Below the pieces are notes generated by a model. It searched no databases. It saw only the letters and a list, made by a program, of their open reading frames with translations, and was not told the DNA's origin. A stretch of DNA of 22,127 bases from assembly GCA_000226015.1 (NCBI GenBank), contig JH153611.1:175594-197720 (forward strand), in the 5' to 3' direction. A program made the translations under genes and the position numbers. Shown in pieces: positions 1-10,165 of this stretch (within the stretch, counting starts at the first letter, position 1; the number at the start of each line of letters is the position of its first letter). The DNA is from Mnemiopsis leidyi (lineage: Eukaryota; Ctenophora; Tentaculata; Lobata; Bolinopsidae).

Positions 1-245
1 TTGTAGAGATCTGTTTGTAGAGATCTGTTTGTAGAGATCTGTTTGTAGAAATCTGTTTGTAGAGATCTGTTTGTAGAGATCTGTTTGTAGAGATCTGTTT
101 GTAGAGATCTGTTTACATAGAGATCTGTTTGTAGAGATCTGTTTGTAGAGATCTGTTTACATAGAGATCTGTTTGTAGAGATCTGTTTGTAGAGATCTGT
201 TTGTAGAGATCTGTTTGTAGAGATCTGTTTGTAGAGATCTGTTAG
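1..245. repeat. 14-bp minisatellite at the left window edge
   Basis: The unit TTGTAGAGATCTGT repeats about 17 times head to tail. A few copies carry a variant start (TTTACATAGAGATCTG) and one has AGAAATC. The array breaks off near GTTAGTAGAGCC. Each unit contains the palindrome AGATCT. The array runs off the left edge, so its full length is unknown. No coding function is seen. Confidence 0.95.
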
Positions 246-837
246 TAGAGCCTACAATGCAGAGTGTGTGGAGTAATGACGGTAGATAAAGACTTGTTAG
301 GGTACAGACTACAGATATAGCGGAGTAGGACAAGGACTAAACGTCTAGACTCTTCTACATATCAGAATACAGGTCATCACTAAAAGCAGAAGAGCAGAGA
401 GAACGCCCTGGAATAGTACTGGGTTACAACAGTACCTCTACTCTCTAGTTCACACAGAGAAAGTGCACTGGACTGTGAAACTGTGCTAAAGTAAATAGGA
501 CAGTTCACTTTAAAGGTACTGTTATTTGTCCTGGGTCATTACTGGGGTATTGTTCTGAGAGACAAGATAAGGATCAGTAAATACAGTGGTAATGTACCAC
601 TACCAGACAGTGTATTTGTGATGTACACACTACACAACACGGCTGGTTGTGGCACTGAAAACTGTAAAGATGTAGGGGGTCCGTCTGTTAGCAGATGTCA
701 TCTGAGAGAAGCTGAACATTGAATTTAGAGGGCAGCGTTAAGAAGGAGTCGGACAACCAGAATTATATGTAACTAAGAGAGGTCCTGTCAGCACTTCCAG
801 ACACTCTGTACTGATCCAGCCTATCGTGCATGGGATT
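246..837. other. Unique sequence, no gene seen
   Basis: Moderately AT-rich sequence of mixed composition between two minisatellites. I see no ORF of useful length, no recognisable transposon end and no RNA gene. It could be intergenic or intronic. Confidence 0.5.
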
Positions 838-1107
838 TTATATAGAAGTATATTTCACATAGATTTAGTTAAGAAGCACATAGATTTAATTAAGAAGTAT
901 ATTTCATTAAGAAGTATATTTCATATAGATTTAGTTGAATATCAGCTAAGAAGTATATTTCACATAGATTTGGTTGAATATCAGCTAAGAAGTATATCTC
1001 ACATAGATTTGGTTGAATAACAGCTAAGAAGTGTATTTCACATAGATTTAGTTGAATATCAGCCAAGGAGTGTATTTCACATAGATTTAGTTGAATATCA
1101 GCTAACT
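838..1107 (+). repeat. 39-bp minisatellite, period a multiple of three
   Basis: The units resemble AAGAAGTATATTTCACATAG followed by ATTTRGTTGAATATCAGCT. About five good 39-bp copies follow two or three shortened, degenerate copies at the left end. Since 39 is divisible by three, one frame stays open and reads as a 13-residue repeat (RSIFHIDLVEYQL). That frame ends where one copy has GAATAACAG instead of GAATATCAG. The open frame is a by-product of the period and is probably not a gene. Confidence 0.9.
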
Positions 1108-3399
1108 ATAAGCCTATTTCGCTTCGACAAGGAGGTACTGTAAACCTAAATATTCCAGACGAACAGAATAATGACTGCTCAATGAGCTAGATCGGTCTAC
1201 TTGGCAAGCTAGACATCTTGACACATGTTCCTAAATGTTGAGGTGGACTAGGGACTAAAGTAAACTGTATAATTACATGTACTACAGCGCACAAATTACT
1301 GTGAACTAAGGAACAACAACCTTAACTCGACCGGTATTGAAATAATTACCGACTTCACGTCCAACCATAAACAGGATACGTCAATTTGCTTCATATGCGA
1401 TGCTATATCAACAGTGAACATACGCTAATCTGTAAAGATGTTCCTTCAAGATACGCTGAATGAACACATGAACTGCTGAACCTAGAAAAGAAATGTATAG
1501 AAATGAACGCAATAAATATCCGCTGTGTCGTGCAAGAATTTGAAGTTTTCTGTCTCTTCCAGCTCTGGAAGTGGCCAGAATCACTCAACTCCCTTACACT
1601 TACACAACAACAACAACAACAAGTACAACCTACAACCAAACTTCCAGACAAATACAGACCTACATTTCAACGGTAATGAGATAACGACAGTTCCACAGTT
1701 TATATCCGACCGTATCCTGCCGGAGATTATATAATACTGAGCAGCACAAGAAAGTATTGTAACAGGCACACACACATAACGCACACAGCAAACAATGTGA
1801 CAGGAGTTAGAGGGAGCTAGACAACTTGGCATGATGATCTCTACAACACAACAAGCAACTCCTATAACTGACGATAATTGTCTGTGTCTGTACAGCTGGC
1901 CAGCAGCAGCAGTGGAGAGCGGAGAGTGGAGAACTAGTGACAACACTGCAACTTAGAGGGAGTCATCATGTAAACTTTCATCATTTACCTTCTTTAAGCT
2001 CTGGCTTCTTTGAGCCAGTGCTCGGTCCATTATCACATTAATTTCCTACCAGAAACCGCAAAAAGAACTTTTTTGTCAATCAAGTCAGACAAATTCGTAA
2101 AATTTCAAAGAAAGGAGTGTACCTAATGGCATATTGCCAAACGAACGTAGATCTCCATTAAGGCAAGAGAGAAATAATTTGAAGAAAAGAGTTCTTTGCT
2201 GCACTGTTACTCAGCACATTTTACACAGCGTAACTTGCGACATGAATAAAGACCGTGGTTTTACAGGCGTTTCTAAGGTAGACCAGTATTGTTACACTAG
2301 AAAAATAAAACTTTATCAAAGCTTAGCAATTAGTTACATAAGTGTGAAAATTAGTACCAAATAAAATAATGTCAACTATAACTATTTCAAACTCATACCA
2401 GCAGGACAAGATGCGATCACTTGCACTCCACATCACTGTTAAGCAGTTTGAAATATAAGGCTAATAACACAAAACTTCAAGCAAGGACGAAACAGGGAAA
2501 CAAAAGCAGGGTGAGCAGAATGAGGTGACAGCTGCGACAGATGGGTGTCTACTCACACATACGGACACATTCCGCTTTATTAAACACTACCGTGTTAAAC
2601 CTTCCTCACGCAGAGCTTGACTTCAAAACGGAATTTCAGGACAACCTTCTTGGACTTGTCGTTTAGGTTTTAAAATTAGACGGAATTGATAGGACCTTTT
2701 ATGTTGCGTATTACTTAAGTGTGCCATGTACAAAATTCCGTTCATTTCTGTGAAAATTGAATGGAGACACCATTAAAAAGAGAAAAAAAAGTGCCATTTA
2801 GCCCCTAAAACGTCGCAACAAATATTTCATCTTTAACAGTAAAACATTTTCAAGGTCTTGGTGCTATAACGAATGCCAAAAACAGCGGCAAACTTATGGT
2901 AATGTATCACTCCAACAGTTGGAATGGCAGTATAATCAAATAATGTAAGGCGAAATACTGTACGGTACGCTTTTCAAAAATTAACGACAATTCAGCAAGG
3001 AGCATATTGAATGTTGTAAGCAAGAAGGCATAATTAAGCATGCCGTGCTGTCTTGTGTAAAGCAGTAGAATTCAGAATTATTCTTCAGAATGTGGGACCA
3101 ATGAACTCTCTACTTTTTAGTTTGACGTTGCCGTATTTCTAAGATATGCAGACAAAACTTTTCAGTGAGTAAATCGAGATTTTTAATTTTGCTTTTTCTG
3201 GAGATAAATACCATTTCTTTTCTTACTTCAAATCTCCTTTTGTGGTGAAAGTCGATTTATATTGTAGCACAGAAGTAAAAAGGAAATACAAGACATACAT
3301 ACATGGAAAATTGTAGATGTCTCTAAAACAGGACAATTACAATTTACAAAAAAGTTTTAAGAAGGAACCACAACAAAGTTTCTAGAAAACAAACACAAT
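1108..3399. other. Long stretch with no supported gene
   Basis: AT-rich sequence on both strands. It contains a short (CAA)n run at about 1603-1621 and a CA-rich patch near 1767-1780. ORFs of 69 to 121 codons exist, but their translations are low-complexity or Cys/Leu-rich and show no family signature. An AATAAA occurs near 2362, but I can attach it to no gene. Confidence 0.5.
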
Positions 3400-3608
3400 T
3401 TATACTAACTTGGAAGAAGCACAACAACACACTATTAAGAGAAAGCACAAATACTAAATATGGAAGAAAGCATAAAAACACAGTTTTTTAGTAAAAAGCA
3501 CAAATACTAAATATGGAAGAAAGCACAACAACTAAATTTGGAAGAAAACATAAAGACACAGTTTTTTAGGAAAAGCACAAATACTAAATATGGAAGAAAG
3601 CACAACAA
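3400..3608. repeat. Compound tandem repeat built from GCACAAATACTAAATATGG blocks
   Basis: A short block, AGCACAAATACTAAATATGG followed by AAGAAAGCA, alternates with a second block containing ACACAGTTTTTTAG. Together they form a larger unit of roughly 100 bp that is present about twice. Copies differ by small substitutions and indels. The array stops abruptly at 3608, where the composition becomes GC-richer. Confidence 0.8.
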
Positions 3609-3850
3609 CGGACCGAGCGGGGTGAAATCAGGTGAAGTTAAGCCGGAAATCCCGGCAAGAGTGTACATTGGCCGAACTCACTAATTATAAAGACGGAGAT
3701 TGGAGCTAACTGGCTGCGAGAGAAGTGGAGGAAACGGTTAGCCGACCGGCCATTCGAGATTACCGTGCTACTCAGTCACAATTAGTGAATAACACATCAA
3801 CTTCACATCAGAACACATCACTTCACTCTGTCAAGTAGGAGATGGAGTTG
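3609..3850. other. GC-richer block of unknown origin
   Basis: The block starts sharply at the end of the 3400-3608 array with GGACCGAGCGGGGTGAAATC. It is clearly richer in G, C and CpG than its flanks. It continues through GGAGGAAACGGTTAGCCGAC to a CACATCA/CACTTCA-rich stretch at about 3797-3830. It has no long ORF. It could be the 5' end or a terminal repeat of an old retroelement, but I cannot find a second copy or matching ends in this window. Confidence 0.35.
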
Positions 3851-5997
3851 TCTTACAGTTGCTTGGAGCTGGTATTAAATATATGCTAAATATAAGTCGT
3901 AACATATGCACCAAATAAAATGGAAACGGATAAACAGACTAGACGTAGTTTAATTCATTTAGAAGTTGTTTTGATGTGTTGAAACGTTGCACTTGGTAAA
4001 CATCCTAGGGGAGCAACAGACATTACACATTACACTAAACTTCACACTTCAGTTTGGTGCTGAAACTAGCTTTGTAGAAGGGAATTTCAAACCCGGCACC
4101 ACTGTACTGAGAGAGAACCAAGAAAATTCGATTAAAATTACTCAAGTTGACAAGGCTTTGGTAGAAATTAGAATTCTAAATTGTAAAAAAGAGTAACGAA
4201 AGGCTGTCGTTACAAAATTGCACGCCAATTAGAACCTCGGACATGTACAACCTCTACACGAGCTTCAACAAACTCAGTCTTTCTACATTGCCTTTAATTT
4301 TTGTATCCAACTCAAAGCTCAAAGCCTCGACACCGCAATATACAGCTCTGTATACAGGGTTACTGTTGAATATCAAAGCCGGCAAATTCAGGAGCAGTAT
4401 CAATAAATATGAGTACAAGAAGGTAGTTTCAGAGGATGGGATCTAATTGTAAATTAACTGTAACCAACAAAGAAGAAGTGCAGGAAATCTCGAGCCAGTT
4501 GAATTGAGCTGGCAGCCAACAAACCATCAAATCAAACCAACTAGCTCCATGCCATGACATGTACACAATAAAGGCTTCGACCATAACAATTGCAATACGG
4601 ATATAATATATCATATGATAATGTCACACACCAAACTGCAGCGGACACCTCACACGTTGCTGAGATACAATTATATATTATTACACACGGGCAAATTTGG
4701 TCCAATTAATCTGTACCCAGGAGTGTGATACGTGTGTAACCACAACGAGCAGTCCAGTAGTTATCATAGGCTGCCTTTACACTGATTATAAACTGCAGTT
4801 TAAGATAATGATAGTTGATGAAGAGTTGATGTTTAAGGATGTCACTTACCAGGAAGCTTGAAAACAACGAGTACCCTACAATTAGATTAGACTTCAAGTA
4901 TCAACTGTGTGTACTCTAGACTAGTCGGTCTCAGCTTTTCCAGAATGTTGAGTGAGAAAGAAGAGAAGTTAGTAGCTAGTATACGATTAGGCCAAACTAG
5001 AAATATCTAAAATATTTATGAGTGACACATTTGTGCAGATATCAACTAAGGGAACAAGAGATAATTTGATATCCATAAACTATTTGCGATAAGAGATTTG
5101 GCAATAAACGATGCTAATTATGCAATAATCACAGCGAAGACATTAACATTAAATCGTGTACATATAATTAAGTACAGAATTAAACTCTCAAGTTGTCCGT
5201 TGTATATAAATAAAACTTGCTTCATTACAAAAAGCTCTGTCCGTGCCAGCCCTGATTTTCGCCAGGTACTCAGACAGGCTAAGAGGAGTAAGTTTTTCAT
5301 CCCATTGTTCAATATTTGGGGTTTAGTCTGCCCACAAACCTGCTGACAATGTGACATTTCTAAACCACACACGAGCGAAATTAAACACAATGCAGTTTAA
5401 CCAATACTCTTATACACTTTCCAAAGACTTAATTAAAAATTGTCAATAATTTATAACTCTTACACGAATAAATAGGTATAACTGATGAATGCATATTTGC
5501 ATATTTGCAAGACAATTTACATGATATATTAAATAATCGAATATGCAAAAAAATAGGGTAATGGGTACCCTTCAATGCCAAAATTATAAAAAAGTCTGAT
5601 AATTAGAAAAGTTGTCTTTAACGAATTATGATGCTCATTACTTACAGGAGCAACTTTGGTTTTAAGGGGACATGGGGTGCAGGTGTACACTGGATCATCT
5701 GACTGTTACCTACCCATTGTTAATCAACATTAACAATTACATTCCTTATATAGAAGATATCCTCGAATGAAATTCAGAGAATGACCTAGTGTTTGGTAAA
5801 ATGAAAAATAGAAACCATTATGAGTAAGTTAGCATCATTACAAGAATTATAACTATTTACCAGCGTTTTCATATTAAAAGGAATTCAGACAATGGGATCA
5901 TGCATGAACAAGAGAGGTTTTCAGCTCCATTGGGCGAGAAGAATTGATCATATCAAATATGAAGAGAATCTTTAGAAACGGCACTGGGCAGCTGTCA
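3851..5997. other. Long stretch with no supported gene
   Basis: AT-rich sequence. The ORFs of 60 to 90 codons at 3987-4196, 4243-4446, 4706-4897 and 5098-5390 read as unbiased sequence with no recognisable domain. No tandem repeat, RNA gene or transposon terminus stood out. The right part would contain the 3'UTR of the minus-strand gene that ends at 5998, but I see no convincing AATAAA on that strand close by. Confidence 0.4.
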
Positions 5998-6471
5998 CTA
6001 GGAATCATTCCCAATTTCAATTTTGAAATTTCCAACATTTACTTTCATCTTAAAACTGCTGCTGTTCTCTCCCAGAGAACTCAAGAAGTCCTTTGTCATC
6101 TTCTCTATGTTGCCATTAGTCTCAATCACAAATGTAACCTTTCTATCATTTACTTGACCAGAATTTCTGGTACACAAATTTCCATCATTTATTTTTTGCT
6201 GGTTTTCCTTGTCACATGAATTTGGATCCTCAGGTTCTTCTTTGATACACAAACAATCACAAACTTTGTTCTTTTGAATTTCCTTTAAAAAATTCTTCCT
6301 TCTTCTCTGTTCTAATATAGCAGCACCTCTTTCTGCTTTCTTTTTTAATTTTTCTTGCTCTGCCTTCTGATCTGCCAAAAACTGTTTGTACTCCTCTATG
6401 GAAGAATAAATATTTTGCTGATCTAAACCAGTTTCTTCATTAGATTCAATAAAACCTTCAGGACTATTCAT
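5998..6471 (-). CDS. Unknown 157-aa charged, coiled-coil-like protein
   Basis: I do not recognise the family. The ORF runs from ATG (6471-6469) to TAG (6000-5998). It has three parts. Residues about 1-30 are acidic. Residues about 27-70 are strongly charged and probably helical or coiled-coil (EEYKQFLADQKAEQEKLKKK, then ERRRRKN-like basic residues). A middle segment holds two close cysteines (CDCLC) and IKEEPED, which looks like a sumoylation consensus. The last 50 residues alternate hydrophobic and polar positions (VTFVIET, FKMKVNVGNFKIEIG) as a beta-rich fold would. This structured composition suggests a real gene. On the same strand TTTTTCAG ends at about 6503, a good 3' splice site, so a 5' exon or a trans-spliced leader may come first. 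No homologue is known to me, and localisation is unknown. A spliced C-terminal extension cannot be excluded. Confidence 0.6.
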   Translation of the reverse strand: MNSPEGFIESNEETGLDQQNIYSSIEEYKQFLADQKAEQEKLKKKAERGAAILEQRRRKNFLKEIQKNKVCDCLCIKEEPEDPNSCDKENQQKINDGNLCTRNSGQVNDRKVTFVIETNGNIEKMTKDFLSSLGENSSSFKMKVNVGNFKIEIGNDS

Positions 6472-6474
6472 TGT

Positions 6475-6498
6475 CTACATGACACTTTCTCTTGCCAT
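6475..6498 (-). promoter_or_regulatory. Upstream ORF of 7 codons before the 5998-6471 gene
   Basis: If the transcript starts at the 3' splice site near 6503, the first ATG met is at 6498. It encodes MARESVM and stops with TAG at 6475, three bases before the main ATG at 6471. Such a short uORF would reduce initiation at the main ATG or make it depend on reinitiation. This assumes the exon boundary, which is inferred from sequence only. Confidence 0.35.
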
Positions 6499-6503
6499 GT
6501 ACC

Positions 6504-7402
6504 TGAAAAATTTCATTAAAAACAAATTAGAAGTGTCATATTACATACCAGAGAATAGAAATACACAAAACTTTAGAGAAACACAACTTTTTTTTAATCA
6601 CCGCAATCAATTTATAAAAAATATTCTAACTCTGGTATGTCACATTATTATTAAAAATAGAATTTATAAAGTTCAAATTCAATTCAAATTATGGATAATT
6701 GTAATAATGGTTAAGTTATCAATTGTGATGCTATCAACAATCATGCTTCCAGCCATCACCATTGCGGCCTACATGAGTTTCAATTTGTTACCATGCACAC
6801 TGAACACCTGATAGTGACAGGCGAAAGGACATACAGGCTTTTAAGCTTTTATATGCCCTTTATGCTGGGACACTGACACTACTGGTGAAACATAGTGTAT
6901 ATATTTTGAGTAGATTTACACATTCGTTGGCATGGCCGGCAGCATGGACAGAAGATTTCATGTTAAGTCACTAAAATAAGTTAAGCTAAGGATGAAAGTC
7001 TGAGTAATGTACTTATTACTATTTAGCAGTTCATTTGTTATTAAGAAACACCTTTAAATCATCTAGCCAAATATTAAGTAATCTGAAAAATTTACTGGAT
7101 CAGTTATTTAAAATATTAAAATAGTGTACAAAAAAGCTGTAAAAAGCTACAAATTCCCCCTTTAAACTATTCATCTGCCTTTACAATTACAGATAAATTA
7201 GAACCAATAAAATAGAACAAAGTTTAATTTAACCTTTGTAGCACCTATTACCTATATAAAACACCCATTTTGGTACTAATTGTCAAAGCTAATTGATATA
7301 ATCATTCAATACATCATACCTAATGATAAAATATGAATAGGACTGAGAAGAAGTTTGCACAAAGGAGAATCTGCCGTGCTGCTAGCTTTACCCAGTTATG
7401 TA
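6504..7402. other. AT-rich stretch with no supported gene
   Basis: On the minus strand this follows the candidate splice site of the 5998-6471 gene, so it may be its 5' intron. The plus-strand ORF at 6479-6811 overlaps that gene's 5' end and has a Lys/Asn/Ile-rich translation typical of AT-rich noncoding DNA. No repeats or RNA genes seen. Confidence 0.4.
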
Positions 7403-7947
7403 CAGTAAACCATCGATTTACCGGGCTTCTATTTACCGGGTCCCTCTATTTACCAGGCCTCCTTCCTTTCCTCCGAAATTTTTAATATTTTCACTAAATT
7501 TTTTTTCAAAATTTGGAAATGAGATATGAGCTTTCAATAGCAGGCACCGGCACACGTGACATGTTGGTAATGGTATCTCTTCACCATGTGTTACCGTGAT
7601 AGAGCCTTAACATGCAAGCTGACAGTTCATACACATGTGTACTGATATATGTAACATAACCACGGCATACAAACGCTATCAAACGATCGACCTTGAGATT
7701 AATGATTGAAGATGCAATTCAGAATTTCAGAACGTTGGATCCATTATCACAGTTCTAAATTCCTCAAGGAGTACTTTCATCAAGAAATTTGATCAGGATG
7801 ACGTTTACATATAGCTATCAATAACTTGAGTTACTATTTTTGGCCAAAATTAGGCCATATTTTGGCGAAATTCTATTTACCGGGCCCCTCTATTTACCGG
7901 GCCTCAACCCTTTCCCCCGAGAGGCCCGGTAAATCGAGGGTTTACTG
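7403..7947. mobile_element. pogo/Tigger-like non-autonomous DNA transposon (MITE), 545 bp
   Basis: The left end begins CAGTAAACCATCGATTTACC (7403). The right end, read in reverse complement from 7947, begins CAGTAAACCCTCGATTTACC. The two 24-bp inverted ends differ at one base. CAGT termini with a TA target are typical of the pogo/Tigger branch of Tc1/mariner. TA precedes the left end, but TT follows the right end, so the duplication is either mutated or absent. Inside each end lie further copies of TATTTACCGGGCC (two near the left, two near the right). The right end can fold into a hairpin between about 7892 and 7938. No transposase ORF is present, so mobility would need a transposase supplied elsewhere. 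The sequence CGGGCC..GGCCCGG is far richer in GC than the surroundings. Confidence 0.8.
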
Positions 7948-7952
7948 TTTTT

Positions 7953-8165
7953 GTATTTTTGTATTTTGTTACACCTGTACCCAGGCTTTTATAGTTATAC
8001 TGAAGGGGCTCCTGGAAGATTCTAGATCTTTTAACGGAGACCCTCCTCATTTAACCCTCAATCTCGGTTTCCCGGTCATTCGGCTGAGTCAACCGAAGAA
8101 GATTGCATAGGCAAATGCCCTGTGCACACATATAAATAAATAAATAATTAATAAATAATAAATAA
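7953..8165 (+). mobile_element. Possible 3' tail of a truncated LINE or SINE
   Basis: Directly right of the MITE lies a GC-richer segment. It ends in a 19-bp near-palindrome (TTCGGCTGAGTCAACCGAA, about 8080-8098) and then an (ATAA)n-like tail at about 8131-8165. A stem-loop close to a simple A-rich tail is typical of the 3' ends recognised by some non-LTR reverse transcriptases. No reverse transcriptase reading frame or target-site duplication was identified, so this is a weak call. It could equally be an ordinary A/T microsatellite beside unique DNA. Confidence 0.3.
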
Positions 8166-9116
8166 TGATGCCAGCATCGTCCCACCTACTCTCGCAAAAT
8201 ATCATACAATCTTTAAAATATCAAAAAGTTCAATATACAAATTTTAATAAATGTTAACAAATTTTTTCTTAGCCACAATTGGGTTATCTTTAAGGAAACT
8301 ATGGCAGTATCCAAGAAGCCCGACCCATAACAAGTAGGTCACAGATCGCAGATGCAAATTGCTGAAGGAAAGTAACCGTTACGTTTAAGATTTGGTATAT
8401 AAATAGGGAAAGCTAGTAAGCATATTATTGGCAATCTTAACGGTCCCAACATGGTACTCTACTGTCTACTTGACGAGATTTATGGACCCACAGCATCCCT
8501 AGAAAAGGCACGAGACTTCCTCTTCTTTCTACCTGATTCTGTATTTTATTAGATTATGTGTTATGTTTCTCTATATCCTTTTTTGCATGAAATTGGTCTA
8601 TTATTAAGTGTACAAGTCTGTGCGTGACTTACTAATTTACAACATCTCCAACTTAATCTATACTTAATCTTTCGTCATAACTAGCCCAGACTAGTTCGGA
8701 AACTGCTGAACCACCTCTTAAACGTAACATTTACTACATGTTATTAACAAGTCCGGACTGTCCATACTGTCAACACTCAACTCCTCATGATAAGCCATCT
8801 GCTATCTCATGATGATGATATATAACATCTTATTAATTTTGTGTGTTGTTATTGATGATGGATAAAACTTTGTTTTATTCGTAAACTTTGTTTTTTTCGT
8901 TTGAAAATGAAAAACAAAGAGTTTTTGTCGATTATCGATACAAAGAATACTGGGCTCCAATATGATCTTATGCTGGTAGCGCTTAGACAAAATCGTTGTG
9001 TTACCGTTCTCTATTTAGATAACTTGTAGCTTGGCATGATAATTTTTGATAAATCTATATTAAATAAGGTATAAATCTGTTTAAAAATCTATAAAACTTA
9101 TTAATTTTACAAATAC
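8166..9116. other. AT-rich stretch with no supported gene
   Basis: No ORF with protein-like composition, no tandem array and no RNA gene seen. The minus-strand ORF at 8802-8990 is Lys/Ile/Phe-rich and looks like chance. The stretch ends at a possible Tc1-like transposon end near 9117. Confidence 0.4.
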
Positions 9117-9260
9117 ACTCCTCAAAAATTAAAGCACCTGAAAAGTAAATAAATAAAAGTAGGATTTGACGAGATGATATCCGTCTACTGTTCTGCTCGC
9201 CAGGAGAGCAGCAAGCTGCGAGCCGTGCGCGAGTCGGGTATCAACGGGCGATGCGCGTCT

Positions 9261-9343
9261 AGAATTTCTTCAGGCCAGAATTTCTTCAGGCCAGAATTCT
9301 TCAGGCCAGAATTTCTTCAGGCCAGAATTTCTTCAGGCCAGAA
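9261..9343. repeat. 16-bp tandem repeat, about five copies
   Basis: The unit AATTTCTTCAGGCCAG repeats five times with one 15-bp copy. It sits inside the CpG-rich block between two copies of the ACGGGCGATGCGCGTC motif. It produces a short open frame that is not a gene. Confidence 0.9.
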
Positions 9344-9623
9344 ATGCGTGACAGCGCGTGATGGCCGCGACAGTAGGTTATCAACCTACAAGTCGGGTAA
9401 CACTTCGACAAATCGACAATTTAACGGGCGATGCGCGTCCACGATTCTTTGAATCTTTGAAGCGTCATTACGCTTCGCTCGAGGAGCAGGTGTGACGCGC
9501 GCGAAGCGATGACGGTAGGTTGTAAGCCTACAAATCGACAATGTAGGATTGCAAATTTACTACGCGACGTTCCGTAGATCTGCACTTGTACTAGTAAGCC
9601 TCTTCATTAATAGGCCCCTTTGT

Positions 9624-9674
9624 ACAGCAGCGCGCACCCTCCCATCAATGAGGGTCGGAAAAATCAGACAATAC
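9624..9674 (+). repeat. Copy 1 of a dispersed CAGCAGCGCGC repeat
   Basis: Begins ACAGCAGCGCGCACCCTCCC and ends near AAATCAGACAATA. Compared with copy 2 at 9796-9873 it lacks an internal stretch of roughly 29 bases (TTTTATTCTCG through GGATTTAA). Confidence 0.6.
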
Positions 9675-9795
9675 GCCCCTCTGTCCTTGTCCTCTCTATC
9701 GGTTATTGTTGATTTTAACAGAGCCCTTTGCGCGCGTCTCTGCCGCCGCACGCCGCGCAGCGTAAGAACCTGATGTAGTTTAAAACTTAAACTTG

Positions 9796-9873
9796 CACAG
9801 CAGCGCGCGTCCTCCCGTCATTTTATTCTCGAAAAAGGATTGGATTTAAATGAGGGACGGACAAAGTCAGATA
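9796..9873 (+). repeat. Copy 2 of the CAGCAGCGCGC repeat, the longest copy
   Basis: Begins CACAGCAGCGCGCGTCCTCC, continues with CGTCATTTTATTCTCG and ends GGACAAAGTCAGATAA. It shares both ends with copy 1 and, inverted, with copy 3 at 10111-10165. Confidence 0.65.
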
Positions 9874-10110
9874 AAATTTAAACGCAACAATTTATCCTAG
9901 ATCGTGAGACAAATTTCACGCAACGCGCGCAAAAGGGCTTTGGGTAGAGCAAAGACAAATGGTTGTTGATTGTTTTGTGCGAATTACTCAAATTGTTTAA
10001 TGTATATGACATGATGAGGCATCTAAATGCTAAACCATGATCTGATTCATTTGCATTTTTCATCTAACCAGGTTCTTACGCACTGCACGATAAGCGACGT
10101 TCACCAAAAC

Positions 10111-10165
10111 TTATCTGACTTTGTCCAACCCCCGGAGAATAAAATGACGGGATGGTGCACGCTGC
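10111..10165 (-). repeat. Copy 3 of the CAGCAGCGCGC repeat, inverted
   Basis: Plus-strand TTATCTGACTTTGTCC then GAGAATAAAATGACGGG and GCACGCTGCT is the reverse complement of copy 2, with a roughly 25-base internal segment missing. Copies 2 and 3 could pair as a hairpin with a loop of about 240 bases. Confidence 0.6.

Noticed and set aside
1..245. CRISPR-like array
   Set aside because: Units are directly adjacent without unique spacers, and the genome is eukaryotic. The same applies to the arrays at 16389 and 18853.
826..1020. A 64-codon ORF with repeated RSIFHIDLVEYQL
   Set aside because: Produced by a 39-bp tandem repeat. It has no flanking gene structure and ends at a point change within the repeat.
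1581..1946. A 121-codon minus-strand ORF
   Set aside because: Cys/Leu/Val-rich with no domain, including a leucine run from the CAA microsatellite on the other strand. It looks like a chance ORF.
3609..3960. LTR of a retrotransposon
   Set aside because: The composition and CACTTCA-rich tail are suggestive, but there is no TG...CA pair, no second copy, no primer-binding site and no gag/pol in the window.
9174..9452. ORF with repeated RPEF/SSGQ residues
   Set aside because: Generated by the 16-bp tandem repeat in the CpG-rich block, with no protein-like context.
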